NCBI GenBank assembly: GCA_964392775.1
Contig: CAYMRD010000012.1
Coordinates: 43,470-107,469, forward strand
Source of the DNA: UKL13-3 sp964392775
GTDB lineage: Bacteria; Bacteroidota; Bacteroidia; UKL13-3
Direction of reading: 5' to 3'
Length of the DNA: 64,000 bases
Numbering within the stretch: the first letter of the stretch is position 1; the number at the start of each line of letters is the position of its first letter. Below are positions 34,198-43,172 of the stretch, in pieces. The translations under genes and the position numbers were made by a program. The notes under the pieces are model-generated. The model made no database searches. It saw nothing but the letters and a program-made list of their open reading frames with translations, and was not told where the DNA came from.

Positions 34198-35532
34198 ATG
34201 AAACATACGTTATGGATCGTACTTGCCCTGCTTACCGGCATACAGGTACACGCACAACAAAACAAAGAAGTCAGACAGTATTCTCTCAAAGAAGCTGTTG
34301 ATTTTTCAAAAAGATACAACCAATCCCTTCTCAATGCCCATCTGGATGAAGACTATGCATCCAAGCAGGTAAAAGAAGTAACTTCTGTCGGATTGCCACA
34401 GGTATCTGCCAGTGGCCGGTTTACATACACTCCGCAAATACCTTATATGGGTATCAGCAACCCGAATGGATTATTGGGACCTGATAAGTTCATCAAGTTT
34501 CCTCAGGGTATTCCTTACTCGGTTGGTGCTACCATCAATGCCAATCAACTTTTGTTTGACGGTTCCTTTTTGATGGGATTGAAAGCTGCGCGTGAGTTTT
34601 CAATGCTCTCCCGCTATAATGTTAAGAAAACTGAATATGAAGTTGAAAACGATGTAATCAAAGCATACTGCATGGTATTGATTACCGAAGAGAGTATGAT
34701 ACTCACAGATGCGAATATTGCAACCATCGAAAAAACGAAAAATGATTTAGAAGCCGCCAACAAAGCGGGATTTGTAGAAAAAACAGACTTTGACCGCATC
34801 AGCTTAACATACAGCAATCTGCTTATTCTCAAGAAACAATTGGCAGATGCCCGTCAACTGGCGTATTACAGTCTTAAAATGCAAATGGGTATGAATGTGA
34901 AAGACTCCATTATATTAACTGATAGCCTGAAAAGTTTGCATACGCTTGCAAGCAATGAGCCTGAAATTGCGGCTCAGCTTGATTACAGCAAGCGCCCGGA
35001 GTTTAAAATGGTGGAACAGCAACGTAAAATGTATGATTTGGACCGCAAACGTTATTTGTTTGGTTATGGTCCAACCCTTTCAGCATTTGCACAACATCAA
35101 CAAAATGCATTCAGTACAAATTTTGGCGAACTCTCAAACACCTTTTATCCCGGAACTTTTGTTGGTCTGAACGTATCGCTGCCAATATTCGATGGGTTGC
35201 AAAAAAGCGCAAAGATTCAGCAGGCCAAGATTAATATCAAAAAGTCAGAAAACACCCAAAATCAATTGGAGAACGCAATTGAAACGGAGGTGTTTGCCGC
35301 ACGAACCAATTACATGCGTGCAAAAGAGCAACTGGCATTGCAGGAAGAAAACATGAAGCTGGCTGAGGATATCTACAAACGGGTCAATGTAAAATACCAA
35401 AACGGAATGAGCTCAAGTTTGGATGTTGTATCAACAGAAAAAGACTATAAAGAAGCTCAGAAAAATTACCTCAATGGGATTTACGATTTACTGGTTGCCC
35501 GCGCCAACCTCAAAAAAGCCCTTGGACAATAA
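34198..35532 (+). CDS. TolC-family outer membrane efflux protein
   Basis: This is the outer-membrane channel of a tripartite pump. A signal peptide (MKHTLWIVLALLTGIQVHA, cut before QQ) is followed by two OEP repeats of long amphipathic helices and short beta segments. Conserved-type segments include YNQSLLNAH near the start and YQNGMSSSLDVVSTEKDYKEA near the end. It is 444 aa, the normal length. It lies between tetR and the periplasmic adaptor gene with 1- and 30-bp gaps. Confidence 0.93.
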   Translation: MKHTLWIVLALLTGIQVHAQQNKEVRQYSLKEAVDFSKRYNQSLLNAHLDEDYASKQVKEVTSVGLPQVSASGRFTYTPQIPYMGISNPNGLLGPDKFIKFPQGIPYSVGATINANQLLFDGSFLMGLKAAREFSMLSRYNVKKTEYEVENDVIKAYCMVLITEESMILTDANIATIEKTKNDLEAANKAGFVEKTDFDRISLTYSNLLILKKQLADARQLAYYSLKMQMGMNVKDSIILTDSLKSLHTLASNEPEIAAQLDYSKRPEFKMVEQQRKMYDLDRKRYLFGYGPTLSAFAQHQQNAFSTNFGELSNTFYPGTFVGLNVSLPIFDGLQKSAKIQQAKINIKKSENTQNQLENAIETEVFAARTNYMRAKEQLALQEENMKLAEDIYKRVNVKYQNGMSSSLDVVSTEKDYKEAQKNYLNGIYDLLVARANLKKALGQ

Positions 35533-35562
35533 TTAAAATTTAACAACAGAATATATCATCTT

Positions 35563-36699
35563 ATGAAAAACATAACAATCATCTTAGCTACAGTTGTCCT
35601 TGCCGGATTTTTAGCTGCCTGTGGCGGTTCCAATTCAGCTGATGCAAAAAAGGCTCAACTCGAAAAGCTCAAAACGCAACTGGCAGAAATTACTGCTCAG
35701 ATTGCAACCCTGCAAGACGAAATTCTTACAATGGGCGACAGCTTAAACAAGGAAGAAGACCGTTCGAAGGTTATTGCGCTTACTCCGGTAGCCAAACAAA
35801 ATTTTGTACACGCCATTGATGTGCAGGGCCGTGTGGATGGGGATGAAAACATCACATACAGCGCCAAGGTTCCAAGTGTAGTGACTAAAATAAATATCAA
35901 GGTTGGTCAGCGTGTAAGCAAAGGTCAGATTTTAGCCGAGCTGGATACCAAAGTATCGAAAGCGCAACTGGAAGGTTTGAAAAAACAATATGAAATGGCT
36001 AATACTGTTTACGAAAAACGTAAAGAATTGTGGGATCAAAAAGTTGGAAGTGAAATTGAATACCTTCAGGCCAAAAACAACAAAGAGTCGTTGGAAAAGC
36101 AAATGGAAACGGCCAAAGAAGGATTGGATATGTATTATATCAAATCTGATTTCAGCGGAACAGTAGATAAAGTTAGCATTAAAGTAGGACAAAATGTAGC
36201 TCCGGGTATGGCCTGCGTTACGGTTATTAATCCCGATGCCCTGAAAATTAAAGCCGACCTTTCTGAGGCTTATTCAAATCTGGTAAAAACAGGAAATGCT
36301 GTAAGCATCACCTTCCCGGATATTCACAAAACAATCAAAGCTGCGGTTAGCTATTCATCTAAAACAATTGACCCGATGACCCGAACCTTTAATGTGGAAA
36401 TTAACCTGCCAAGCGATAATGATCTGCATCCAAACATGATTGCCGAAGTGAAAATTATCGACTACAATCAACCCAATGCCATTGTGGTTCCGATTAACGC
36501 TATCCAGCAAATTGATGGAAAAGAGATCGTTTTCATTGCAGTTAAGGAAGGCAATAAACTAATCGCCAGAAAAATTACAGTTACCGCAGGCAAACAATAC
36601 AACGGATTGAGCGAAATTTTAACCGGCCTCAACGAAGGTGATAATGTTATCTCAATCGGATTTCAGGATTTAACAGACGGGCAATCCGTTAAGCTCTAA
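35563..36699 (+). CDS. RND efflux periplasmic adaptor (membrane fusion) lipoprotein
   Basis: The 378-aa protein links the RND pump to the TolC channel. It has a lipoprotein signal (LAAC, Cys20) and a short heptad-like coiled coil around residues 28-60. The lipoyl/biotinyl half-motifs (VSKGQILAELD and later SGTVDKVSIKVGQNVAPG) flank the central hairpin. The beta-barrel and membrane-proximal domains follow (VVPINAIQQIDGKE, LNEGDNVISIG). The anchor is typical of MexA/AcrA-type adaptors. It is the third gene of the operon. Confidence 0.94.
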   Translation: MKNITIILATVVLAGFLAACGGSNSADAKKAQLEKLKTQLAEITAQIATLQDEILTMGDSLNKEEDRSKVIALTPVAKQNFVHAIDVQGRVDGDENITYSAKVPSVVTKINIKVGQRVSKGQILAELDTKVSKAQLEGLKKQYEMANTVYEKRKELWDQKVGSEIEYLQAKNNKESLEKQMETAKEGLDMYYIKSDFSGTVDKVSIKVGQNVAPGMACVTVINPDALKIKADLSEAYSNLVKTGNAVSITFPDIHKTIKAAVSYSSKTIDPMTRTFNVEINLPSDNDLHPNMIAEVKIIDYNQPNAIVVPINAIQQIDGKEIVFIAVKEGNKLIARKITVTAGKQYNGLSEILTGLNEGDNVISIGFQDLTDGQSVKL

Positions 36700-36731
36700 T
36701 CTGTCAGTATAACGATTAATTACAACTGATT

Positions 36732-39700
36732 ATGAAAGATTCGAATAAAGGTTTTTTTCTATCCAACTGGAGTATTGATAATAAAACAAGTATTTATATA
36801 CTTACGATTATCATTACGCTGGTAGGATTGTTCTCCTACAATAGTTTACCCAAGGAACAATTTCCTGAAGTAAAATTCCCGAGTATTCTGGTAACAACAG
36901 TATATCCGGGCACCTCGCCTAATGACATGGAGCAGCTGGTAACCAAACAACTCGAAAAACAACTGGCTACTATTACCGGTGTTAAAAAGATTAAGAGTAA
37001 CTCGGTACAGGATTTCTCCGTTATCAACGTAGAGTTTAATACCGATCAAAATGTGGATCTGGCGCTGCAACGTGTAAAGGATGCAGTAAGTAAAGCTAAA
37101 AATGACTTACCCGATAACCTGCCACAGGATCCTCAGGTTACAGATATTGATGCCTCTCAGTTCCCAATCATGCAGGTTCATATCAGTGGTGATTTGCCAC
37201 TGGACAAAATGAAAAAATATGCCGATCAGTTGCAGGATGAAATCGAGGGGCTGAAAGAAATTACGGAAGCCCGTATGTCGGGTGAATTGGAACGTGAAAT
37301 TCAGATCAATGTTGATATGTACAAAGCCGAAGTGGCACATATTACTTTGGCCGATATCAGAGGTGCTATCCAATACGAAAACATGACCGTTAGTGGCGGA
37401 CTTGTGGACATGGAAGGACTCAAACGTTCGATTAGTGTGAAGGGCCAATACAAGGATCCCAGTAAAATCGGAGATATTGTAATCCGTGGACAAACCGGAG
37501 CTACTGTTTACCTTAAAGATATTGCTGAAGTAAAAGACGGGTTTAAAGAGAAAGAAAGTTTTGCCCGTTTGGAGCACAACAATGTTATTACCCTAAACGT
37601 CATCAAAAAAAGTGGTGAGAACTTAATTGAAGCTTCTGATAAGATCGCTGAAATAACAAAACACTACGAAGAAGATGTTTTCCCTGAAGGTGTAAAGATC
37701 ACGATTACCGGTGACCAATCAGCCGAGACCCGTACAACCTTACATGACCTGATCAATACCATCATCATCGGATTTATTTTGGTAACGGTTATCCTCATGT
37801 TCTTTATGGGGGCCACCAATGCCATTTTCGTTGCGATGTCAGTTCCACTTTCATGTGCAATTGCTTTTATGGTATTCCCTGCCATAGGTTTTAAACTTAA
37901 CTTTATTGTGCTCTTCTCCTTCTTACTGGCATTGGGTATTGTGGTTGATGATGCCATTGTGGTAGTTGAAAATACACACAGGATTTTCGCCAATGGAAAA
38001 GTGCCAATCAAAAAAGCGGCTAAAATAGCTGCCGGTGAAGTATTCTTGCCTGTTTTTGCAGGCACCATGACCACCCTTGCTCCATTTATTCCACTTGCGT
38101 TCTGGCAAGGTGTTATTGGTAAATTTATGTTCTTCTTACCTATCACCTTGATCATCACATTGCTTGCTTCCCTTGTTGTTGCGTATATCATCAATCCTGT
38201 GTTTGCGGTTGATTTTATGAAAACACATGAAGAAGAAGACAAGGTGAGAAACAATAAAAAAGGGTATAAAATTACCGCTGTTATTTTTGCCGCTATTGCT
38301 TTAATCTCATACACATTCGGCAATATCGGCACCGGAAACTTTGTACTGGTTCTATTTGGGTTATATTCTTTGAACCGTTTTGTATTGTGGAAATGGATCA
38401 AAAAATTCCAGGAAGTACGCTGGCCAAAAGTTCAGGATTTCTACAAAGGAATCATGGAATGGGTATTGCAGAAAAAACGTCCGATGTGGATGATGGTTGC
38501 TACATTCGTTTTGTTTATTCTTACCTTCATCATAACCGCCATCGTTTCGCCCAGTGTGGTCTTTTTCCCTAAATCAGATCCTAATTTTGTATACACCTAT
38601 ATCACCTTACCTACCGGCACATCAGCGGCCTATACCGATTCGATCACACAAATCGTTGAAGACCGGGTATATAAAGTGGTAGGAAAAAACAATCCAATTA
38701 TTGAATCGATTATTGCCAACGTTGCTGTTGGAGCAAATGATCCTTCACAGTTTGAGTATAATTTTAGCGCAACACCTCATCTTGGAAAAGTTACAGTAGC
38801 ATTTGTATCCTTTGCTCATCGCAATGGAGAATCTACTCGCCCTTATCTCGATAAAATTCGCGAAGCAACAAAAGGCATTGCCGGTGTTGAAATTATTGTA
38901 GATCAGGAAAGCAATGGCCCTCCAACCGGAAAACCGATTGCAGTGGATATTAAAGGTGACGATATTGACCAGCTTGTAAAAGTAGGTTCAGATATCAAAC
39001 GTTACCTCGATTCATTGGCGATTCCGGGTGTTGAAGAACTCAAATCGGATGTTCAATCGAGCAAACCGGAGATTGTTGTTGAAGTAGACAGAGAACGTGC
39101 AAACCGGGAAGGGATCAGCACTGCACAAATTGGAATGCAATTGCGTAATGCCATCTTCGGACTGGATGACCCGAGCAAACTCAAGGATGCCAATGATGAA
39201 TACCCGATTCAGATTCGCTATCAGGAAAACCAACGCAACAATATCAGCGCTTTGATGAACCTTAAAATTATTTTCAGAGATATGAATATGGGTGGACAAA
39301 TTCGTCAGGTTCCATTATCATCTGTTGCTACGGTTCGGTATGGAAATACATTTGGCGGAATTAAACGATACAACGAAAAACCAATCATCACCCTTTCGGC
39401 AAATGTGCTGACAGGTTATAATGCAAATGAGATCGTGGGTAAAATAGACAAGGCCCTCAAACGTTACGACATTCCTCAAGGCGTAACGGTGAAAATGGGT
39501 GGAGAGCAGGAAGAACAGGCCGAAACCGGAGCCTTCTTAGGAGGTGCTTTGATGACCTCACTGGGACTCATCTTCCTTATTCTGGTAACACAGTTTAATT
39601 CAATCTCTAAACCAATTATTATCTTAAGTGAAATTGTATTGTCACTCATTGGCGTATTCTTAGGATTCTCCATCTTCAATATGGAAATTTCAATCATCAT

Positions 39701-40151
39701 GACAGGTGTAGGTATCATTGCTCTCGCAGGTATTGTGGTTAGAAACGGTATTTTGCTGGTAGAGTTTACCGAAATCCTGATGGAAGAAGGTATGCCATTG
39801 CGGGAAGCCATTATTGAAGCCGGACGTACACGGATGACACCTGTATTGCTAACTGCAACTGCAACGATGTTAGGATTGGTTCCACTGGCCGTAGGATTAA
39901 ACATCGACTTTGCATTGTTATTCCAAACCGGAAATCCACATATCTTCTTTGGAGGTGACAGTGTGGCATTCTGGGGACCACTTTCATGGACCATGATTTT
40001 CGGTCTTGGTTTTGCCACCATCCTTACATTGGTTTTGGTTCCGGTTATGTTGTACTTATCGGAAAACTTAAAACTGCGTTTAGGCATTAAACCTAAACAC
40101 AAATATGATCATCACGAGGAAGAGACTTTAGTGTCAGAACAGATTCACTAA
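36732..40151 (+). CDS. RND-family efflux pump, inner-membrane subunit
   Basis: This is a proton-driven exporter of the AcrB/HAE1 superfamily, 1139 aa. It has the first membrane helix near residues 18-38, large periplasmic loops containing LPKEQFPEV and VYPGTSPNDME, and two six-helix bundles. TM4 carries the proton-relay aspartates in LALGIVVDDAIVVVEN, and the second bundle has ALAGIVVRNGILLVEF. An extra hydrophobic region with charged loops around residues 500-600 lengthens it beyond AcrB. It is the last gene of the TetR operon; substrates are unknown. RNA element A follows 75 bp after the stop and may terminate the operon. Confidence 0.95.
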   Translation: MKDSNKGFFLSNWSIDNKTSIYILTIIITLVGLFSYNSLPKEQFPEVKFPSILVTTVYPGTSPNDMEQLVTKQLEKQLATITGVKKIKSNSVQDFSVINVEFNTDQNVDLALQRVKDAVSKAKNDLPDNLPQDPQVTDIDASQFPIMQVHISGDLPLDKMKKYADQLQDEIEGLKEITEARMSGELEREIQINVDMYKAEVAHITLADIRGAIQYENMTVSGGLVDMEGLKRSISVKGQYKDPSKIGDIVIRGQTGATVYLKDIAEVKDGFKEKESFARLEHNNVITLNVIKKSGENLIEASDKIAEITKHYEEDVFPEGVKITITGDQSAETRTTLHDLINTIIIGFILVTVILMFFMGATNAIFVAMSVPLSCAIAFMVFPAIGFKLNFIVLFSFLLALGIVVDDAIVVVENTHRIFANGKVPIKKAAKIAAGEVFLPVFAGTMTTLAPFIPLAFWQGVIGKFMFFLPITLIITLLASLVVAYIINPVFAVDFMKTHEEEDKVRNNKKGYKITAVIFAAIALISYTFGNIGTGNFVLVLFGLYSLNRFVLWKWIKKFQEVRWPKVQDFYKGIMEWVLQKKRPMWMMVATFVLFILTFIITAIVSPSVVFFPKSDPNFVYTYITLPTGTSAAYTDSITQIVEDRVYKVVGKNNPIIESIIANVAVGANDPSQFEYNFSATPHLGKVTVAFVSFAHRNGESTRPYLDKIREATKGIAGVEIIVDQESNGPPTGKPIAVDIKGDDIDQLVKVGSDIKRYLDSLAIPGVEELKSDVQSSKPEIVVEVDRERANREGISTAQIGMQLRNAIFGLDDPSKLKDANDEYPIQIRYQENQRNNISALMNLKIIFRDMNMGGQIRQVPLSSVATVRYGNTFGGIKRYNEKPIITLSANVLTGYNANEIVGKIDKALKRYDIPQGVTVKMGGEQEEQAETGAFLGGALMTSLGLIFLILVTQFNSISKPIIILSEIVLSLIGVFLGFSIFNMEISIIMTGVGIIALAGIVVRNGILLVEFTEILMEEGMPLREAIIEAGRTRMTPVLLTATATMLGLVPLAVGLNIDFALLFQTGNPHIFFGGDSVAFWGPLSWTMIFGLGFATILTLVLVPVMLYLSENLKLRLGIKPKHKYDHHEEETLVSEQIH

Positions 40152-40219
40152 ACCTGCCAAATCAACAGTATTGTAAAGTTATGATTACACAATCACAATC
40201 AGGCATCATATTGGCAATG

Positions 40220-40300
40220 CATGAACCATTGCACCGTGAGTAGAGGTGTAATGTTTCATAGGCTAGGATAATCCCCCGAAAGGGGGGTTATCTTTTAATT
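40220..40300 (+). ncRNA. Two-hairpin RNA element, copy A
   Basis: The first stem is CATTGCACC (40227-40235) with GGTGTAATG (40245-40253) around the loop GTGAGTAGA. A TTTCATAGGCTA linker follows. The second stem is GATAATCCCCC (40267-40277) with GGGGGGTTATC (40282-40292) around GAAA, then Ts. The same design occurs twice more downstream. No clear promoter is seen, so this copy may be part of the efflux operon 3' UTR and act as its terminator. Confidence 0.6.
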
Positions 40301-40339
40301 GGTTCTTAAGGTTTTCTTGACAAATAATTGGACGAAAAA

Positions 40340-40372
40340 TTTGTAGGCATACATATAATTTAACGACATTTG
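40340..40372 (+). promoter_or_regulatory. Candidate promoter of RNA copy B
   Basis: TTTG (40340-40343), a 21-bp spacer and GACATTTG (40365-40372; one mismatch to TAnnTTTG) would start a transcript near 40380. Confidence 0.4.
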
Positions 40373-40379
40373 TATTCGT

Positions 40380-40485
40380 TATTGTAAGAAGGAGATTAAG
40401 TTGATTTAAGGTATTGCATCATGAGTAGAGGTGCAATTTGTTTCATAGGCTATGATAGACCCCCGAAAGGGGGTTTATCAATTTT
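40380..40485 (+). ncRNA. Two-hairpin RNA element, copy B
   Basis: A leader like that of copy C (TTGATTTAAGG) precedes stem 1, ATTGCATC (40413-40420) with GGTGCAAT (40430-40437), around a loop containing TGAGTAGA. Then comes the conserved TTTCATAGGCTA linker. Stem 2 is the 12-bp pairing 40453-40464 with 40469-40480 around GAAA. The loop also begins a possible 24-codon ORF at ATG 40421, but the third copy is shifted out of frame, which favours RNA-level conservation. Confidence 0.6.
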
Positions 40486-40553
40486 AAAGCAATGATACAG
40501 AACAACTTAAAAAATCTGACAATTCGATTGTTCTCAATGTTCAAATCAATACT

Positions 40554-40561
40554 TAGATTTG
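40554..40561 (+). promoter_or_regulatory. -7 element of RNA copy C
   Basis: TAGATTTG matches TAnnTTTG exactly, with ATTG 23 bp upstream as a possible weak -33 element. The transcript would start near 40568. Confidence 0.45.
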
Positions 40562-40567
40562 AGCTCT

Positions 40568-40690
40568 TGTTAAGACAATTATTGTTGAAAACAGGTAAAT
40601 TAACTTGATTAAAGGTTTTGCATCTATGAGTAGAGGTGCAATTTGTTTCATAGGCTAGAAAGGCCCCCGCAAGGGGGCTTTTCGTTTTTA
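40568..40690 (+). ncRNA. Two-hairpin RNA element, copy C
   Basis: The leader AACTTGATTAAAGG resembles copy B. Stem 1 is TTGCATC (40618-40624) with GGTGCAA (40635-40641), and the TATGAGTAGA loop and TTTCATAGGCTA linker are conserved. Stem 2 (40658-40668 with 40673-40683) encloses GCAA and is followed by Ts. Its outer pairs (GAAAGG/CTTTTC) differ from copies A and B in both strands, so pairing is kept while sequence changes. Confidence 0.6.
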
Positions 40691-40714
40691 TAGACTTTCA
40701 ATTTATATTGCTGC

Positions 40715-41059
40715 ATGAAAACCATTATCTATCATCATACCGCTTGTTCAAAAAGTTGTGAAACACTCTCTATTTTAGAGCAAGCCCATGAAGATCTTAC
40801 CATTATTGATTATGTAAACAATCCTCCTTCGGCAGATACACTTTCCGGATTGATTCAGCTACTCGGAATCAAACCTGAGAACCTGGTACGTAAAAATGAA
40901 GCCATTTATAAAACGCAGTTTCAGGATGCCCAATTTACGGATGAAGAATGGATTGGCATTTTGGTTAAAAACCCCATTCTGATTGAACGGCCTATTGTGG
41001 TCAAAAATGGGAAAGCAATTATTGGCAGGCCTCCTAAACTTGTTCAAAGCATCTTGTAG
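40715..41059 (+). CDS. ArsC/Spx-family thioredoxin-fold protein
   Basis: The 114-aa protein has the ArsC-type active-site motif CSKSCETLSIL (Cys11; the usual CSKSRE has Cys in place of Arg). It also has the LGIKPENLVRKNE region and the conserved cis-proline segment IERPIVVKNGKAIIGRPP. Members are glutaredoxin-dependent arsenate reductases or thiol-disulfide regulators of unknown substrate. No arsenite pump or ArsR gene is adjacent, so an arsenic role is not supported by context. It lies just after the third RNA element. Confidence 0.85.
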   Translation: MKTIIYHHTACSKSCETLSILEQAHEDLTIIDYVNNPPSADTLSGLIQLLGIKPENLVRKNEAIYKTQFQDAQFTDEEWIGILVKNPILIERPIVVKNGKAIIGRPPKLVQSIL

Positions 41060-41168
41060 ATTACTACCATTAACAACCGAACAATAACTTTTAACAGGCC
41101 AAATACCCATTGATGTAAAAGCATCCTCACATTTACCTGTTGATTTCTATATTCACAAAAAAAGCTAC

Positions 41169-42743
41169 ATGAAAAAATTAATTCTCGCGGCATACCTGCT
41201 TTGCCAAACCGGCCTGGTTGTATTTGCCCAAAAAACAGCTCCCGACAACTGGTTTAATCTCGACCCGAAAAAAGATAAAATTCCGGGAGTCAGCACGGAA
41301 CGTGCCTATACAGAATTGCTGGCCAACAAACAATCCACTACAATTGTAGTTGCAGTTATTGATGGCGGTACCGAAGTAGACCATGAAGACCTCAAAGATG
41401 TTATCTGGACCAACCCAAATGAAATCCCGAACAATAATATTGATGACGACAAAAACGGGTATGTAGACGATGTGCACGGATGGAATTTTATTGGCGGTAA
41501 AACAGGGGATGTAAACGAAGACAACCTTGAACTCACCCGTGTGTACAAACAACTGTCCGACAAGTTTGAAAAAGGTGCTGCTCCAAAAACAGGACCCGAA
41601 TTTGATTTGTATAAAACAGTTAAAGCTGATTACGAATCCCGCTTAAACAAAGCCAAACGCATGTCGGCAATTTACAATGCCGTGGATGCGGACATCGTAA
41701 ATATCGTGAAGCAAACAGGGAGCGAAAACCCTACGGCAGACCAACTCAAAAAATACGTTCCCAAAAGCGAAAGTGAAAAGATTGCTCAAAGTATGCTCGT
41801 TAACGCGGCTAAACATAAAGTTGCAGTAGCCGAGCTGAGAAATCAAATCCAAAAAGGCGCTGAGTATTTTAACACCCAACAAACCGTTCATTTGAACACC
41901 GAAATGGATACCCGCAAAATTGTAGGTGATGATTATTCAAATGTATTGGAGAAGTATTACGGAAATAACCACTATGAAGGCCCGGCCGGAGACCACGGCA
42001 CACACGTTGCCGGTATTATTGCCGCCTCACGCACCAATACAACCGGAATGAAAGGAGTATCCAATAATGTTAAAATCATGGTCCTGCGTGTTGTTCCTGA
42101 TGGTGACGAACGGGATAAAGATATCGCCAACGCGATTCGTTATGCAGTTGACAATGGTGCCAAAATTATCAATATGAGTTTTGGTAAAAGTTACTCTCCA
42201 TACAAAACAACAGTTGATGATGCGGTACGATATGCTGTCAGCAAAAATGTGTTACTGGTTCATGCAGCAGGTAATGATAACAGAAACACAGATACCACCA
42301 ACAATTTCCCCCGCGATACGTATTCAAACAGTACCGGTGTTGCCTCAAGCTGGTTGGAAATCGGGGCCTCAAACTGGAAAAAAGGGAAAGAAATCACTGC
42401 GCCATTCTCTAACTATGGCAAACAAAATGTTGACGTTTTTGCTCCGGGAGTAGATATTTATTCAACTGTTCCCGACTCGAAATACGCGAGTTTTAATGGC
42501 ACCAGTATGGCGGCCCCTGTAACTTCCGGTGTTGCTGCTTTGGTATGGTCGTACTACCCTACCCTTACTGCCAACCAGGTGAAAGATATTATCCTTCAAT
42601 CATCCATTAAAGTAAAAGGGAAAGTATTGATTCCGGGCGACCCTAAAAAGAAAAAGGTAGCCATGACTGAACTTTGCCAAACAGGAGGCATCGTCAATGC
42701 TTATGAGGCCGTTAAGCTGGCGGAGACAATTACGAAGAAATAA
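41169..42743 (+). CDS. Exported subtilisin-like S8 serine peptidase
   Basis: The 524-aa protein has a signal peptide (to about residue 20) and a complete catalytic triad: Asp65 in VAVIDGGTEVDH, His276 in GDHGTHVAG and Ser446 in NGTSMAAP. The spacing between Asp and His is about 210 residues, far more than in subtilisin. The insertion is mostly charged and helical (residues 115-255), with an acidic, Asp/Asn-rich stretch at residues 87-103. It has no T9SS tail, so it is periplasmic or surface-released by another route. It is a single gene with a terminator. Confidence 0.93.
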   Translation: MKKLILAAYLLCQTGLVVFAQKTAPDNWFNLDPKKDKIPGVSTERAYTELLANKQSTTIVVAVIDGGTEVDHEDLKDVIWTNPNEIPNNNIDDDKNGYVDDVHGWNFIGGKTGDVNEDNLELTRVYKQLSDKFEKGAAPKTGPEFDLYKTVKADYESRLNKAKRMSAIYNAVDADIVNIVKQTGSENPTADQLKKYVPKSESEKIAQSMLVNAAKHKVAVAELRNQIQKGAEYFNTQQTVHLNTEMDTRKIVGDDYSNVLEKYYGNNHYEGPAGDHGTHVAGIIAASRTNTTGMKGVSNNVKIMVLRVVPDGDERDKDIANAIRYAVDNGAKIINMSFGKSYSPYKTTVDDAVRYAVSKNVLLVHAAGNDNRNTDTTNNFPRDTYSNSTGVASSWLEIGASNWKKGKEITAPFSNYGKQNVDVFAPGVDIYSTVPDSKYASFNGTSMAAPVTSGVAALVWSYYPTLTANQVKDIILQSSIKVKGKVLIPGDPKKKKVAMTELCQTGGIVNAYEAVKLAETITKK

Positions 42744-42757
42744 ATAACCCTGTTTAT

Positions 42758-42796
42758 AAAAAATCCTGTCCAAATCAAATCTGGGCGGGATTTTTT
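42758..42796 (+). terminator. Terminator of the S8 peptidase gene
   Basis: AAAAAATCC (42758-42766) pairs with GGATTTTTT (42788-42796), with extra inner TCC/GGG pairing. Confidence 0.7.
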
Positions 42797-42852
42797 ATGC
42801 TCATTTGACTCGAAAGACTTCAAACAGCAAGCAATGCATACTAAAATACTAC

Positions 42853-42870
42853 TTATCTATACATAGATAA
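42853..42870. repeat. 18-bp palindrome upstream of the caspase operon
   Basis: TTATCTAT-AC-ATAGATAA is symmetric with a 2-nt centre, about 100 bp upstream of the -7 element at 42968. It could be an operator; nothing else is seen between 42797 and 42967. Confidence 0.35.
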
Positions 42871-42967
42871 AATAGCGAACTTTAGTATTATATATGTGTA
42901 ATAAGTCATTGATACTGTGGAATGAATAGTAAATACACTATTTAGTAGTGGATTTACTGATTATTTC

Positions 42968-42975
42968 TAAATTTG
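42968..42975 (+). promoter_or_regulatory. -7 element upstream of the caspase operon
   Basis: TAAATTTG matches TAnnTTTG exactly. It is the only perfect element in the 429-bp gap and would serve the small ORF at 42986 and probably the four genes after it. Confidence 0.45.
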
Positions 42976-42985
42976 TTTTCAACAT

Positions 42986-43132
42986 ATGAACCTTACTCTC
43001 AGTTTCTTATTTATTTTATTAATCAACCTTTTCAGCCAAAATTATTTTTTGCATAAAGCGATCCATAACTTCATCAAAATTCTTCATATAAGAAGCTTAA
43101 GGAAATATCTAATTCTGAGAGGGGAAGACTAG
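42986..43132 (+). CDS. Possible small protein or gene remnant with signal-like start
   Basis: A 48-codon ORF begins 11 bp after a perfect -7 element. Its first 18 residues (MNLTLSFLFILLINLFSQ) look like the signal peptide of an exported Bacteroidota protein, ending in the common S-Q. The rest is short, basic and helical, ending LRGED. It may be a small membrane or secreted peptide, a leader of the operon that starts 40 bp later, or a truncated gene. There is no homology evidence. Confidence 0.3.
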   Translation: MNLTLSFLFILLINLFSQNYFLHKAIHNFIKILHIRSLRKYLILRGED

Positions 43133-43172
43133 AAAAATAGAACTAATCACCTTAAACTATATAACCTCTTAC

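Noticed and set aside
37664..38401. A 245-codon open frame on the minus strand inside the RND pump gene
   Set aside because: It lies fully antisense to a well-conserved gene and its product has no recognisable domain; it is a shadow of the regular codon pattern of the pump.
40421..40495. Small protein genes in the triplicated element
   Set aside because: Copies B and C share ten codons, but copy A is shifted by two bases, while both stems are kept in all three; RNA function is the better reading, though not excluded as dual.
40715..41059. An arsenic resistance locus
   Set aside because: Only a single ArsC/Spx-fold protein is present; no arsR, arsB or acr3 gene lies beside it, so the function cannot be claimed.
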